A stretch of 12,480 nucleotides of DNA, taken from positions 1 to 12,480 of the forward strand of contig JAPPPH010000500.1 of assembly GCA_028817635.1 (NCBI GenBank), written 5' to 3'. The notes beneath the pieces are model-generated. The model made no database searches. It saw nothing but the letters and a program-made list of their open reading frames with translations, and was not told the DNA's origin. Made by a program: the position numbers and the translations under genes. Source of the DNA: Verrucomicrobiales bacterium (GTDB lineage: Bacteria > Verrucomicrobiota > Verrucomicrobiia > Limisphaerales > UBA1096). This document shows positions 1 through 12,427 of this stretch, piece by piece. How positions within the stretch are numbered: the first letter of the stretch is position 1; each line of letters starts with the position of its first letter.

Positions 1-3000
1 ACCTCGCGTAATGGCTTTTGGGGTGGCCAACTGCCGGAGGAGCGGGAGGAGCGGCAGATCATTTTCTTCACCGACCGCGCTATTTATCGCCCCGGCCAGT
101 CGATCCAGTTCAAGGGCATCGCGCTGAAGTGGCATCACGGGAAAAACGAATACGACATCATCAAGGAACAAAACATCACGGTCATTCTGCGCGATCCCAA
201 CGGACAGGAGGTCGAAAACTTAAGTCTAAAAACCAACGGGTACGGCTCCCTCTCCGGCAGTTTTACCGCGCCGAAAAACCGGCTCACCGGCCACTACTCG
301 GTTGGCACCAAACATCCGCCCCACGGCCAGACCGGCTTTCGGGTGGAGGAATACAAGCGGCCCAAGTTTCTCGTCGAACTAGGCAAGCCAAAACAATCAC
401 CCAAACTGGGCGAGACGGTGGAACTGCAGGGCAAGGCCACCGACTACACCGGCGGGCCGATCGGTGAGGCCACCGGCAAGTTTCGCGTCACGCGACAGGC
501 GCGCTGGCCGGTCTGGTGGCGATGGCATTACTGGCGCGGCGGCCCGATTCATTCGCAGCAAAGGCAGATTGCCCACGGCAAATTTGAAACCAAGCCGGAC
601 GGCTCGTTCGTCCTGAGCTTCGACGCCCTCCCGGACAATAATGTGCCGGAGGAAACCGAGCCGACGTTCGTGTACCTGATCCACGCCGACGTCACCGACG
701 GCAGCGGCGAGACGCGCAGCGACAACACGCAGATCAGTGTCGGCTACACCACACTGGCCGCCACGTTGCACGCCGAGGCGTGGCAGACGACGACCAAGCC
801 GGTCGAGTTCACGCTTGGCACCCGGTCGCTCTCCGGCGTGGCCGAGTCGGCCAAGGGCACGCTGACCATTCACGAATTGAAGCAGCCGGAAAAGGTCATC
901 CGGCATCGGCTCGTTCCGGCCGAGCACCCCGTCCCGGAGCCGAAGCCGGTCGACAATAACACCGAGACCTGGCCGCTTGGCCAAGCGGTGTCGACGCAGG
1001 ACATCGAGACCGACGACAAGGGACAGGCCAAGGCCAAGGCCAAGCTCGGCGTGGGCGTGTACCGTGCGACGTTCGAAACAAGGGATCGTCTGGGCAAACC
1101 GGTCAAAGCGATCCACACCCTGACTGTGCTCGATCCCTTGGCCAAGCGCTTGGCCATCCGCTTGCCACAGATCGCAGCCGGCGAAAAACACAGCGTCGAG
1201 CCGGGCGAAACCTACCGCCTGGTTTGGGGCACCGGCTACGACACCGGCCGGGCGTTCATCGAAGTCGAGCAGCGGCACAAGATCATCAATCGGTTTTGGA
1301 CCACGCCGGGCCAGACCCAGCAACTGCTCGAGTTGCCGGTGCAGGAGAAGGACCGCGGCGGGTTCACCGTGCACATCACGCAAGTGCGCGAGAACCGGCT
1401 GCTGCACGGCTCGCACCGGGTCGAGGTGCCGTGGAGCAACAAGGATCTCAAGGTCAAGTGGACCCGGCTCAACTCCAAGCTGCGCCCCGGCCAAGAGGAG
1501 ACCTGGACAGCCACCGTGACCGGGCCGGACGCCGAGAAGGCGGTCGCCGAGATGGTGGCCACGCTTTACGACGCCTCGCTGGAGACATTCGCCCAGCATT
1601 ACTGGCATCAGAAATTCTCGATCTTCCGCTACGACTACTCCTCGGCCAACGTCACGTTTCACAACCAGGGCCGCAGCCTGAACAGCTTCCTCGGTAGTTG
1701 GAACCGCACCACAGTCTCGAGCGGAAACTATCGTTACTGGGAATTCCCACCGGAGATCACTCGGACACCGTTCCGCTACTACCCCGGGATGATGCGCGGG
1801 GGGATCATGACCAAGTCCCGCGCCCGGTCGAACGCTGTGCCCATGATGGCACCCATGGCGGAATCCGCCTCCGCGGGCGGCTTGGGCTTGGCTGTGGACG
1901 CTGCCGCGAGCGGGGCCGGGGAGGCGCTCGGTGAGCCGGCTGCCAACGCCGACTTTTTCGCGCAGGCGGACAAGGACGGCAGCGGGGCAACCACGCAAGG
2001 CGGGGCCGAAGCACAGGTGTCCGTCCGGAAAAACCTCAACGAGACGGCGTTCTTTTTCCCGCACGTGGTCTCCAACGAAAATGGCGAAGTGGAGCTGACG
2101 TTCACCATGCCGGAGGCGTTAACGGAGTGGAAGCTGATGGCGTTCGTGCACGACAAACAGGTTCGCTCCGGGTTCATCGACGGCAAGACTGTCACATCGC
2201 TCGACCTGATGGTGCGCCCGAACCCGCCGCGTTTTCTCCGCGAGGGAGACGTGCTGGAGTTCACCACGCGCGTGTTGAACACCGGCGAAACCGCCCGCGC
2301 CGGCTCCGTGAAGCTCGACCTGAAAAACGCGGTCACTGACGACGATGCCGATGCCCTGCTCGGCAACACCAAGCCGGAGCAGGCGTTCACAATTCCCGCC
2401 GGGGAGTCGCGCAGTTTTTCGTGGCGCCTCACCGTGCCTAACGGCGCGCCGACACTTGTCTACCGAGTCACTGCCTCCGCGGGCGATCAGGCGGATGCCG
2501 AGGAAAACTATCTGCCCGTGCTCTCCCGCCGCATCCTCGTTACCGAGTCGTTGCCGCTGCCGATCCGCGACAAGGGCACGAAGAAATTTCAGTTCGACAA
2601 ACTGATCGCCTCCGACCAATCGGACACGCTCGAGCACCAGTCGCTCACCGTGCAGGTGGCATCCAACCCCGCCTGGTACGCCGTGCTCGCCCTGCCCTAC
2701 CTGATGGAGTATCCGCACCAGTGCACCGAGCAACGTTTCAACCGGCTGTACGCCAACTCGCTCGCCGCGCACATCGCCAACTCCGACCCACGCATTCGGC
2801 GTGTGTTCGACCTGTGGAAGGGCACCGACGCGCTCGATAGTCCGCTCGAGAAAAACGAGGACCTCAAGAGTCTGCTCCTGCTCGAAACGCCGTGGGTGCG
2901 AGAGGCCAAGAACGAAAGCCAGGCCCGGCGCAACGTCGGCATACTGTTTGACAAAAACCGCCTCGACACCGACGCAAAACGGCTGTTCGAGCAACTCACC

Positions 3001-4326
3001 AAGGCACAAAACTCCGACGGCGGTTGGCCGTGGATGCCCGGCGGCCGTAGCAACGATTACATCACGCTCTACGTCACCACTGGCTTCGCCCGGCTGCGGC
3101 ATCTCGGCGTCGAAAATGTGAATGTCAGCCTCGCGGTCAAGGCGCTCGCCCGGCTCGATAACTGGATGCAAAAACGGTACAACCGCATCAAGCGCAATGG
3201 TAATTTGGACAAAAACAACCTGAACCAGACCATCGCGCTCTACCTCTACTGCCGCAGTTTTTACCTGAAAGACAAGCCGGTCCCGGTCGCGAACAAGACT
3301 GCGTTCGACTACTTTGTCGGCCAGGGCAAAAAGCATTGGCTGACGCTAGGCAACCGCCAGTCCAAGGCGCACGTCGGCATCGCGCTGCATCGACTTGCCG
3401 ACAAGGAAACGCCGGCCGACATCGTCACGTCGATCCTCGAGCACAGCGTCACCACCGAGGAACTCGGCATGTTCTGGCGCGACACCGAACACTCGTGGTG
3501 GTGGTACCGCGCCCCGATCGAGACGCAGGCCATGATGATCGAGATGTTTAACGAGATTTCACAGGACAAGGAAGCCGTGCGCGAATGTCAGGTCTGGCTC
3601 ATCAAGCAAAAGCAGACGCAGGCCTGGAAAACCACCAAGGCCACCGCCGACGCCGTCTACTCCATCCTGCTCGGGGGCGACAATCTGCTCGCCTCAACCA
3701 AGCTCGTCGAAATCTCGCTTGGAGGCAAAAAGGTCGAGCCCAGAAATGTCGAAGCGGGCACCGGTTTTTATCAGCAGAAATTTGGCCGCGGCGAAATCAA
3801 CTCAGCGCTTGGCCAAGTGCAGATGACCAAGCACGACGCCGGCGTCGCCTGGGGCAGCGTGCACTGGCAGTACCTCGAGGACATGACCAAGATCACCCCG
3901 CACACCGCCACCCCGCTGCGCTTGGCCAAGGAGATCTACATACGTGAGGATGAAAAATCGGGTCAAGTACTCAAGCCTCTCAACCGCGACCTCAAGCCGG
4001 GCGACGAACTCGTCGTGCGCCTGGTTTTGCGGACCGACCGCGACATGGAATTTGTCCACCTGAAGGATCAGCGGGGCAGCGGCACCGAGCCGGTCAACGT
4101 GCTTTCCCACTACAAGTATCAGGATGGCCTAGCCTACTACGAGTCCACCCGAGACGCCTCCAGCCACTTCTTCATCGACTACCTTCCCAAGGGCACCTAC
4201 GTCTTCGAGTACCCGGTGAAAGTGTTCCACCGCGGCCGTTACCAGACCGGTATCGCCAACATCCAAAGCATGTACGCCCCGGAATTCAACAGCCACAGCG
4301 CCAGCCACTGGCTTGAGGTGAAGTGA
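1..4326 (+). CDS. Alpha-2-macroglobulin family protein, 5'-truncated by the window
   Basis: The frame is open from base 1 to a TGA at 4324-4326, giving 1441 visible residues; the true start and export signal lie upstream. The GTG at 343 is internal. Visible landmarks, numbered from base 1: the macroglobulin motif YRPGQ (29-33), the motif VEEYKRPKF (115-123), a low-complexity Gly/Ala/Met segment (about 597-674) where A2M proteins carry the bait region, then VRKNLNETAFFFPHV (from 675), matching the conserved segment after the bait. The thioester motif CTEQ is at 908-911 (bases 2722-2733), followed by a Trp-rich helical thioester domain and a C-terminal receptor-binding-like domain. In this family a cleaved bait triggers trapping of the attacking protease through the Cys-Gln thioester. 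Bacterial members are periplasmic or surface lipoproteins. The usual pbpC partner is not visible. Family assignment is firm; the cellular role is inferred. Confidence 0.95.
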   Translation, partial: TSRNGFWGGQLPEEREERQIIFFTDRAIYRPGQSIQFKGIALKWHHGKNEYDIIKEQNITVILRDPNGQEVENLSLKTNGYGSLSGSFTAPKNRLTGHYSVGTKHPPHGQTGFRVEEYKRPKFLVELGKPKQSPKLGETVELQGKATDYTGGPIGEATGKFRVTRQARWPVWWRWHYWRGGPIHSQQRQIAHGKFETKPDGSFVLSFDALPDNNVPEETEPTFVYLIHADVTDGSGETRSDNTQISVGYTTLAATLHAEAWQTTTKPVEFTLGTRSLSGVAESAKGTLTIHELKQPEKVIRHRLVPAEHPVPEPKPVDNNTETWPLGQAVSTQDIETDDKGQAKAKAKLGVGVYRATFETRDRLGKPVKAIHTLTVLDPLAKRLAIRLPQIAAGEKHSVEPGETYRLVWGTGYDTGRAFIEVEQRHKIINRFWTTPGQTQQLLELPVQEKDRGGFTVHITQVRENRLLHGSHRVEVPWSNKDLKVKWTRLNSKLRPGQEETWTATVTGPDAEKAVAEMVATLYDASLETFAQHYWHQKFSIFRYDYSSANVTFHNQGRSLNSFLGSWNRTTVSSGNYRYWEFPPEITRTPFRYYPGMMRGGIMTKSRARSNAVPMMAPMAESASAGGLGLAVDAAASGAGEALGEPAANADFFAQADKDGSGATTQGGAEAQVSVRKNLNETAFFFPHVVSNENGEVELTFTMPEALTEWKLMAFVHDKQVRSGFIDGKTVTSLDLMVRPNPPRFLREGDVLEFTTRVLNTGETARAGSVKLDLKNAVTDDDADALLGNTKPEQAFTIPAGESRSFSWRLTVPNGAPTLVYRVTASAGDQADAEENYLPVLSRRILVTESLPLPIRDKGTKKFQFDKLIASDQSDTLEHQSLTVQVASNPAWYAVLALPYLMEYPHQCTEQRFNRLYANSLAAHIANSDPRIRRVFDLWKGTDALDSPLEKNEDLKSLLLLETPWVREAKNESQARRNVGILFDKNRLDTDAKRLFEQLTKAQNSDGGWPWMPGGRSNDYITLYVTTGFARLRHLGVENVNVSLAVKALARLDNWMQKRYNRIKRNGNLDKNNLNQTIALYLYCRSFYLKDKPVPVANKTAFDYFVGQGKKHWLTLGNRQSKAHVGIALHRLADKETPADIVTSILEHSVTTEELGMFWRDTEHSWWWYRAPIETQAMMIEMFNEISQDKEAVRECQVWLIKQKQTQAWKTTKATADAVYSILLGGDNLLASTKLVEISLGGKKVEPRNVEAGTGFYQQKFGRGEINSALGQVQMTKHDAGVAWGSVHWQYLEDMTKITPHTATPLRLAKEIYIREDEKSGQVLKPLNRDLKPGDELVVRLVLRTDRDMEFVHLKDQRGSGTEPVNVLSHYKYQDGLAYYESTRDASSHFFIDYLPKGTYVFEYPVKVFHRGRYQTGIANIQSMYAPEFNSHSASHWLEVK
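973..988. repeat. Iterated palindrome copy, perfect 16 bp
   Basis: CCGCTTGGCCAAGCGG in the A2M gene, translated P-L-G-Q-A. It is a full, exact copy of the window-wide element. Confidence 0.9.
1027..1044 (+). repeat. Triplicate GCCAAG hexamer, encodes AKAKAK
   Basis: Three perfect in-frame copies of GCCAAG encode Ala-Lys three times within the A2M gene. GCCAAG is half of the window-wide TTGGCCAA palindrome, but there is no TTGG arm here, so I do not count it as a copy of that element. It may be simple slippage. Confidence 0.6.
1137..1156. repeat. Iterated palindrome, chained 12-bp form
   Basis: TTGGCCAA-GCGC-TTGGCCA in the A2M gene, translated L-A-K-R-L-A. The second core is complete except for its last base. 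Confidence 0.85.
1786..2022 (+). other. Bait-like low-complexity segment of the A2M gene
   Basis: This encodes roughly residues 596-674 of the visible A2M, rich in Gly, Ala and Met and including MMRGGIMTKSRAR and later Ala/Gly runs. It ends just before VRKNLNET, which marks the end of the bait in A2M proteins. Such segments are flexible and offer many protease sites. The boundaries are approximate and the function is inferred from position. Confidence 0.6.
3805..3820. repeat. Iterated palindrome copy, one mismatched base pair
   Basis: GCGCTTGGCCAAGTGC in the A2M gene, translated A-L-G-Q-V. One arm base departs from the consensus. Confidence 0.8.
3918..3930. repeat. Iterated palindrome copy, partial right arm
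   Basis: GCGCTTGGCCAAG in the A2M gene, translated R-L-A-K. The core is intact and the right arm stops after one G. Confidence 0.75.
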
Positions 4327-4329
4327 GGC

Positions 4330-4734
4330 TTATTGGGGTTTGAATATATTTACAGGGATAATTTTTGCGATATTCGAAAAATCCCTGTCCGCGCTGAACA
4401 CGGCAAAGTCCCGATTGATTGCTGCCGCAGCGATGAGGAAATCGGTGTGTGATGCCTGGACGCCCTTGGCCATGCATCGATTGCACAAATCCGCGGCGAA
4501 CTCGTAATCTTTTGTCACCAATTTCAGGTTCGGAAAAGCAGACAACCGATTGCGGAGCCGCTTGAATTGGGACTCGCTTTTGATTCCGGAAAGTAACTCC
4601 TGCCGTATTGAGCCCATGAGCACCACCAAGCCCTGTTCGATTAACCGCGAAAGGGAATTCACTTCCGGCCCGGGATGTACCTCCCGCCGACGCAATGCGA
4701 GAGACCATACCGATGTATCAACGATGACTTTCAA
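4330..4734 (-). CDS. vapC: VapC-type PIN-domain ribonuclease toxin
   Basis: This 134-residue protein has the size and motif order of type II PIN-domain toxins, metal-dependent RNases that cleave RNA to stop growth until neutralised by the cognate VapB. The acidic metal-binding residues are visible: D6 in VDTSVW, E46 in RQELLSG, D98 in SHTDFLIAAA, and D116/D118 in FSADRDF. All positions expected for activity are present. The start codon is TTG (bases 4732-4734), overlapping the antitoxin stop as TTGA, which suggests translational coupling. The TAA stop lies only 3 bases from the convergent A2M stop, with no room for a terminator. The gene is visibly less GC-rich than its neighbours and has no copy of the TTGGCCAA repeat, consistent with recent acquisition. 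Which RNA it cuts cannot be told from sequence. Confidence 0.92.
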   Translation of the reverse strand: MKVIVDTSVWSLALRRREVHPGPEVNSLSRLIEQGLVVLMGSIRQELLSGIKSESQFKRLRNRLSAFPNLKLVTKDYEFAADLCNRCMAKGVQASHTDFLIAAAAINRDFAVFSADRDFSNIAKIIPVNIFKPQ

Positions 4735-4931
4735 GGGCGTCGACGGAGTTTGCGGTGATCATATTTTTCGTCGTAATCCACCGTTCCAAACAGGTCGAGA
4801 ACCTCTAACTGCTTCCGTCGGGCAATGTACTCCGTCAGCGCATCAGTGACCGCTGCTTTTTTGCTGCGGTGTCGCCCCACCGTCACCGCTTCCTCCAGCA
4901 AAGCCTGATCGATATCCAAATTTGTAGCCAC
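4731..4931 (-). CDS. vapB: VapB-family antitoxin
   Basis: This is the partner antitoxin of the adjacent PIN toxin. From the preferred GTG start (bases 4929-4931) it is 66 residues. The protein begins VATNLDIDQALLEEA and ends with the toxin-binding type tail LFGTVDYDEKYDHRKLR; both segments are characteristic of the VapB antitoxin family (PF09957-like). An ATG at 4971-4973 would add 14 residues (MDLCSHNILCDCLC), but that extension is translated from the palindrome at 4943-4960 and lacks family resemblance, so GTG is chosen. No strong Shine-Dalgarno is visible. VapB proteins bind both toxin and operator, so autoregulation by the VapBC complex at the palindrome is likely. The last codon and stop overlap vapC. 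Confidence 0.88.
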   Translation of the reverse strand: MATNLDIDQALLEEAVTVGRHRSKKAAVTDALTEYIARRKQLEVLDLFGTVDYDEKYDHRKLRRRP

Positions 4932-4960
4932 GCACAAACAATCGCACAATATATTGTGCG
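4931..4960 (-). promoter_or_regulatory. Probable vapBC operator: 18-bp palindrome plus extra half-site
   Basis: CGCACAATATATTGTGCG (4943-4960) is a perfect 18-bp inverted repeat with an AT-rich centre that could also serve as a -10 element. A third half-site, CGCACAA, lies at 4931-4937, exactly 12 bp from the first half, overlapping the vapB GTG start. VapB-type antitoxins typically repress their own promoter at such repeats. I could not identify a convincing -35 box. Confidence 0.7.
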
Positions 4961-5005
4961 AACACAAGTCCATTTTTGCCGGTTATAGGAAAAAGATGCA
5001 GATAT

Positions 5006-5021
5006 TTAAGAGTCCTCTTAA
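5006..5021. repeat. Short inverted repeat between vapB and the DUF1501 gene
   Basis: TTAAGAG-TC-CTCTTAA has 7-bp arms with a 2-base centre, in an AT-rich stretch 32 bases beyond the DUF1501 stop codon (downstream of that gene) and upstream of vapB. It could be a weak terminator stem for the DUF1501 operon or a further operator for vapBC. There is no clear T tract, so I favour neither. Confidence 0.4.
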
Positions 5022-5052
5022 CCAGTGAAACCCGTGTCCGGTTCTTAGTCGT

Positions 5053-9605
<4,553 letters not shown>

Positions 9606-9614
<9 letters not shown>

Positions 9615-11924
9615 CTGTCTCGCATCTCATCGTACCTGACCTTTGCGGCCACCGTTTCCTTTTCCGCGCTTGGCCAAGCGGAAGACGTCAAGTTGACCGG
9701 TAAGCCGTACATCGACATGAACTACGGGCCATACCTCAGCGCCTCGATCGAGGTCGGCCCGGGCAACATCGCCTACAAGGGCATCGCGATCCGGCTCGAC
9801 GAAGGCCCGGGTGGCGTGTCAAAGGGCAACAAATTCGTGGTGTTCGAGACGGACACACTGCGCATGGCGGCGGCCTGGAGCGGCGACAAGTTCATCGACT
9901 GGCGCAGCATTGTTTACGATGGCAGCCACGGCACTCACCCGAAGCTCGTCGGCGAGCGGTTGTTCACCAACCCGGTCGCCCCCGGCTGGGCCAAACCGGG
10001 CACGGACAATTTTGAGGATCCCCGCCTGCGCGGGCTCGACAAGAAACCGTACGGCCCGCTGCCCCGCAACTGGGGCCAATGGCAGGGGCTCGGCCTGCAC
10101 GACAACCGCGTGATCCTGCACTACAAGATCGCCGGTCGCCACGTGCTCGAGTCGCCTTCGTACAGGGAAAACGACAGCGTCGGAGCCGTGGTCCGCACGA
10201 TGAATTTTGAGGAGCGCGACGAGGACATCGTGCTGCAGGTCGTCAAGGGCGAAGGTCAGGCCAAGGTCACGACCCACGACGGCATCTCGGTGGCCAAGTT
10301 TGAAAATGGCCTCGCCGTGGCGCTCTCGGCCGAGGCCGGCGGGGCCAAGTTCGCTGCGACTGATGACGGGCATTTGCGTCTGGCCATTCCTTCCGGCGGA
10401 TTGCTCGCGCTCAACCTCGCCATCGCGAACGGTAAGGCGGAGGCCTTGGCCAAGTTGGTAGGCTCGCTTGGCCAAGCGGAGAATCTTCTCGAAACATTTC
10501 AACAAGGCAGCGGCCGCCGCTGGACCGAGACCATCAAGACCAAGCCCCGCCGCTTGGGCAAGCCGGGGGCATTCGTCACCGAGATCATCACTTCGCCGGA
10601 CAAGAATCCGTACCGCTCATGGATGCGTCTCGGCGGCTTCGACTTTTTCGAGGGCGGCGACCGCGCGGCTGTCTGCACGTGGATGGGCGACGTTTGGATC
10701 GTCGAGGGCATCAACAGCGACCCGCAGGAGTTCACATGGACCCGCATCGCGACCGGCATGTTTCAGCCGCTTGGCCTGAAGATTGTTGAAGGCAAAATCT
10801 ACGTCACCTGCCGCGACCAGATCACGGAATTGGTGGACACCAACGACGATGGCGAAACCGACTACTACAAGGCGTTCAATCACGATGCACAGGTGACCGA
10901 GCATTTCCACGAGTTTGCGATGGATCTGCAGACCGATGCTTACGGAAATTTCTACTACACCAAGGCCGCGCGCCACGCGAAGACCGCGCTCGTCCCGCAA
11001 CACGGCACACTCATCAAGGTGACGCCGGACGGCCAATCCAGCGAGATCATCGCCAGCGGTTTCCGCGCGCCCAACGGCGTCTGCGTCAACCCGGACGGCA
11101 CGTTTTACGTGAGCGATCAGGAGGGCCACTGGACGCCGAAGAACGAGATCAACCTCATCGAAAAGGGCAAGTTTTACGGCAACCTCATGGGCTACCACAA
11201 GGGCCTCACCGAAGCCGACATCACCTCGCCCATCGTCTGGATGCACAACGACTTTGACCGCTCCCCCGCCGAGCAACTCTGGGTGAACAGCGACAAATGG
11301 GGCGGCCTCGGCGGCCAACTCCTCAACCTCTCCTACGGCACCGGCTACGTCTACGTGATCATGGAGGAAAAAGTGAACGGCCGCGCCCAGGGCGGCGTGG
11401 TGCGCATCCCTGATTTTGATTTCCCGACCGGCGTCATGCGCGGCCGCTTTCACCCGGGCGATGGTCAACTCTACGCCTGCGGCCTGTTCGGCTGGGCCGG
11501 CAACAAAACGCGCCCCGGCGGATTCTACCGGCTCAAGCACACCGGCAAACCGGTGCACGTACCGGTCGCCATCAACGCGCTCAAGGAAGGTGTGTCGCTC
11601 ACCTTCACCCACGAACTCGATCCCGAGACGGCGGCCGATCCCGAGAGCTACCTCGTCAAGCGATGGAGCTACAAGCGCACTCGCAACTACGGTTCACGCG
11701 ACTACAAAGCCGACGGTAGTCAGGGCCGCGACACTGCAAAAGTGATCGGCGTGAAAATCTCCAAGGACAAAAAATCGGTCCTCCTGCAGATCGCCGACAT
11801 GAAGCCGATCATGCAAATGCAGATCGAATACAAGATCGATACCGCGGACGGTGAATACCTCTCCCACCGAATCCAAAACACCATCCACGCCATCGGCAAC
11901 AACGGCCCGTTTGCAAAGAAATAG
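9606..11924 (+). CDS. Secreted beta-propeller protein, DUF6797-like N-terminus with dehydrogenase-type propeller
   Basis: The protein has 772 residues from the GTG at 9606, the first possible start after an in-frame TAG at 9594-9596. The N-terminus is a signal peptide with a hydrophobic core in SYLTFAATVSFSALGQA and probable cleavage before EDVKL. Residues up to about 300 resemble DUF6797 (RLDEGPGGVSKGNKF, LRMAAAWSGDKFIDW, YDGSHGTHP). From about 320 to 655 repeated strands such as GGDRAAVCTWMGDVWIVEG, FHEFAMDLQTDAYGNFYYT and APNGVCVNPDGTFYVSDQEG indicate a propeller like PVC membrane-bound dehydrogenase or PQQ sugar-dehydrogenase relatives. No CxxCH motif is seen, so the cytochrome domain fused in some relatives is missing. 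The GTG lies within the 5' end of the divergent DUF1549 gene as annotated. Substrate and cofactor cannot be assigned. Confidence 0.88.
9667..9680. repeat. Iterated palindrome copy at the signal-peptide end of the propeller gene
   Basis: A perfect CGCTTGGCCAAGCG, encoding A-L-G-Q-A immediately before the mature N-terminus of the propeller protein. Confidence 0.9.
10445..10478. repeat. Pair of palindrome copies 22 bases apart
   Basis: CTTGGCCAAG (10445-10454, read L-A-K) and a perfect CGCTTGGCCAAGCG (10465-10478, read L-G-Q-A) are both in the propeller gene. The two neighbouring copies are read in different frames. Confidence 0.88.
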
Positions 11925-11943
11925 CGCTTGGCCAAGCGCTTGG
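11923..11943. repeat. Iterated palindrome between convergent genes, possible bidirectional terminator stem
   Basis: AGCGCTTGGCCAAGCGCT (11923-11940) is a perfect 18-bp palindrome beginning inside the TAG stop of the propeller gene and continuing into a second CTTGG. It occupies most of the 26-base gap before the convergent thioredoxin gene. As RNA it forms a 7-bp stem with a GGCC loop on either strand. The following T-rich tract is weak, so termination is only a possibility. Confidence 0.75.
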
Positions 11944-11950
11944 TTTCGAA

Positions 11951-12427
11951 TTAGTCCAGCGCATCCTCGATGGCGTCATCGAGACCGGACATGGGGTGGC
12001 CGTGCCAGACTACGGCTCCATCCTTCACCACAAAAGCGTGGGGGATGCCATTTACGCCGTACCGGCCCATGTACTCACGGGAGGTGGCGTCACGATCATC
12101 GATTGCCACTGTATAGTCCATCTCTGAGCCCATCCCCTTGACGAACGGCTCCACGGTTTTGAGTGGTTCACGGCTGATTCCAATGATTTTGACACCCCGA
12201 TCCTTGAATCGATCTTGAAGCTTGGTTAAGTGCGGGATGCTGGTTCGACAAGGTGGACACCATGTCGCCCAAAACTCGACGACATTGACGCCCTCGGAAA
12301 GATCGACTTCCTCTCCCTTGACCCATTTTGCAATAACCAGTTCGCCGGCCGGTTTACCATCTAAATCGAGTTCTTTTCCTTCCTTGGATTTAGATTTGCC
12401 ACCGTGTTTACGAAGGAGTTCGGGGAT
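11951..12427 (-). CDS. TlpA/ResA-like thioredoxin-domain protein, 5' end uncertain
   Basis: The open stretch of 158 codons, ending at a TAA (11951-11953), encodes a complete thioredoxin-like fold: VVEFWATWCPPC with the active-site cysteines at bases 12248-12259, then VKIIGISREP, and GIPHAFVV carrying the expected cis-proline. Such proteins reduce or exchange disulfides outside the cytoplasm, often for cytochrome c maturation. The start is a problem. In-frame TAA codons lie at 12428-12430 and 12476-12478, and no ATG, GTG or TTG occurs between 12427 and the WCPPC motif; the first is a GTG at 12152-12154, inside the fold. The 15 codons between the two stops (TEIEIDTPEQKEPKI) still look coding. 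Possible explanations are a non-standard start, a sequence error, or a 5'-disabled pseudogene. No signal peptide or lipobox is visible. Confidence 0.78.
   Translation of the reverse strand: MPELLRKHGGKSKSKEGKELDLDGKPAGELVIAKWVKGEEVDLSEGVNVVEFWATWCPPCRTSIPHLTKLQDRFKDRGVKIIGISREPLKTVEPFVKGMGSEMDYTVAIDDRDATSREYMGRYGVNGIPHAFVVKDGAVVWHGHPMSGLDDAIEDALD

Noticed and set aside
397..2064. 555-codon minus-strand open frame opposite the A2M gene
   Set aside because: It is antisense to a frame with clear A2M motifs, has Arg/Gly/Leu-rich low-information sequence, and matches no family. Long antisense frames are expected at this GC content.
2119..3336. 405-codon minus-strand open frame opposite the A2M gene
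   Set aside because: It covers the CTEQ thioester region of the true gene, and its composition is typical of antisense translation in GC-rich DNA.
4931..4973. ATG start at 4973 for vapB
   Set aside because: The extra residues are translated from the operator palindrome and are absent from the family, while the GTG at 4931 gives the usual VATNLDID start.
10617..11612. 331-codon minus-strand open frame opposite the propeller gene
   Set aside because: It is antisense to well-formed propeller repeats and shows no family motif.
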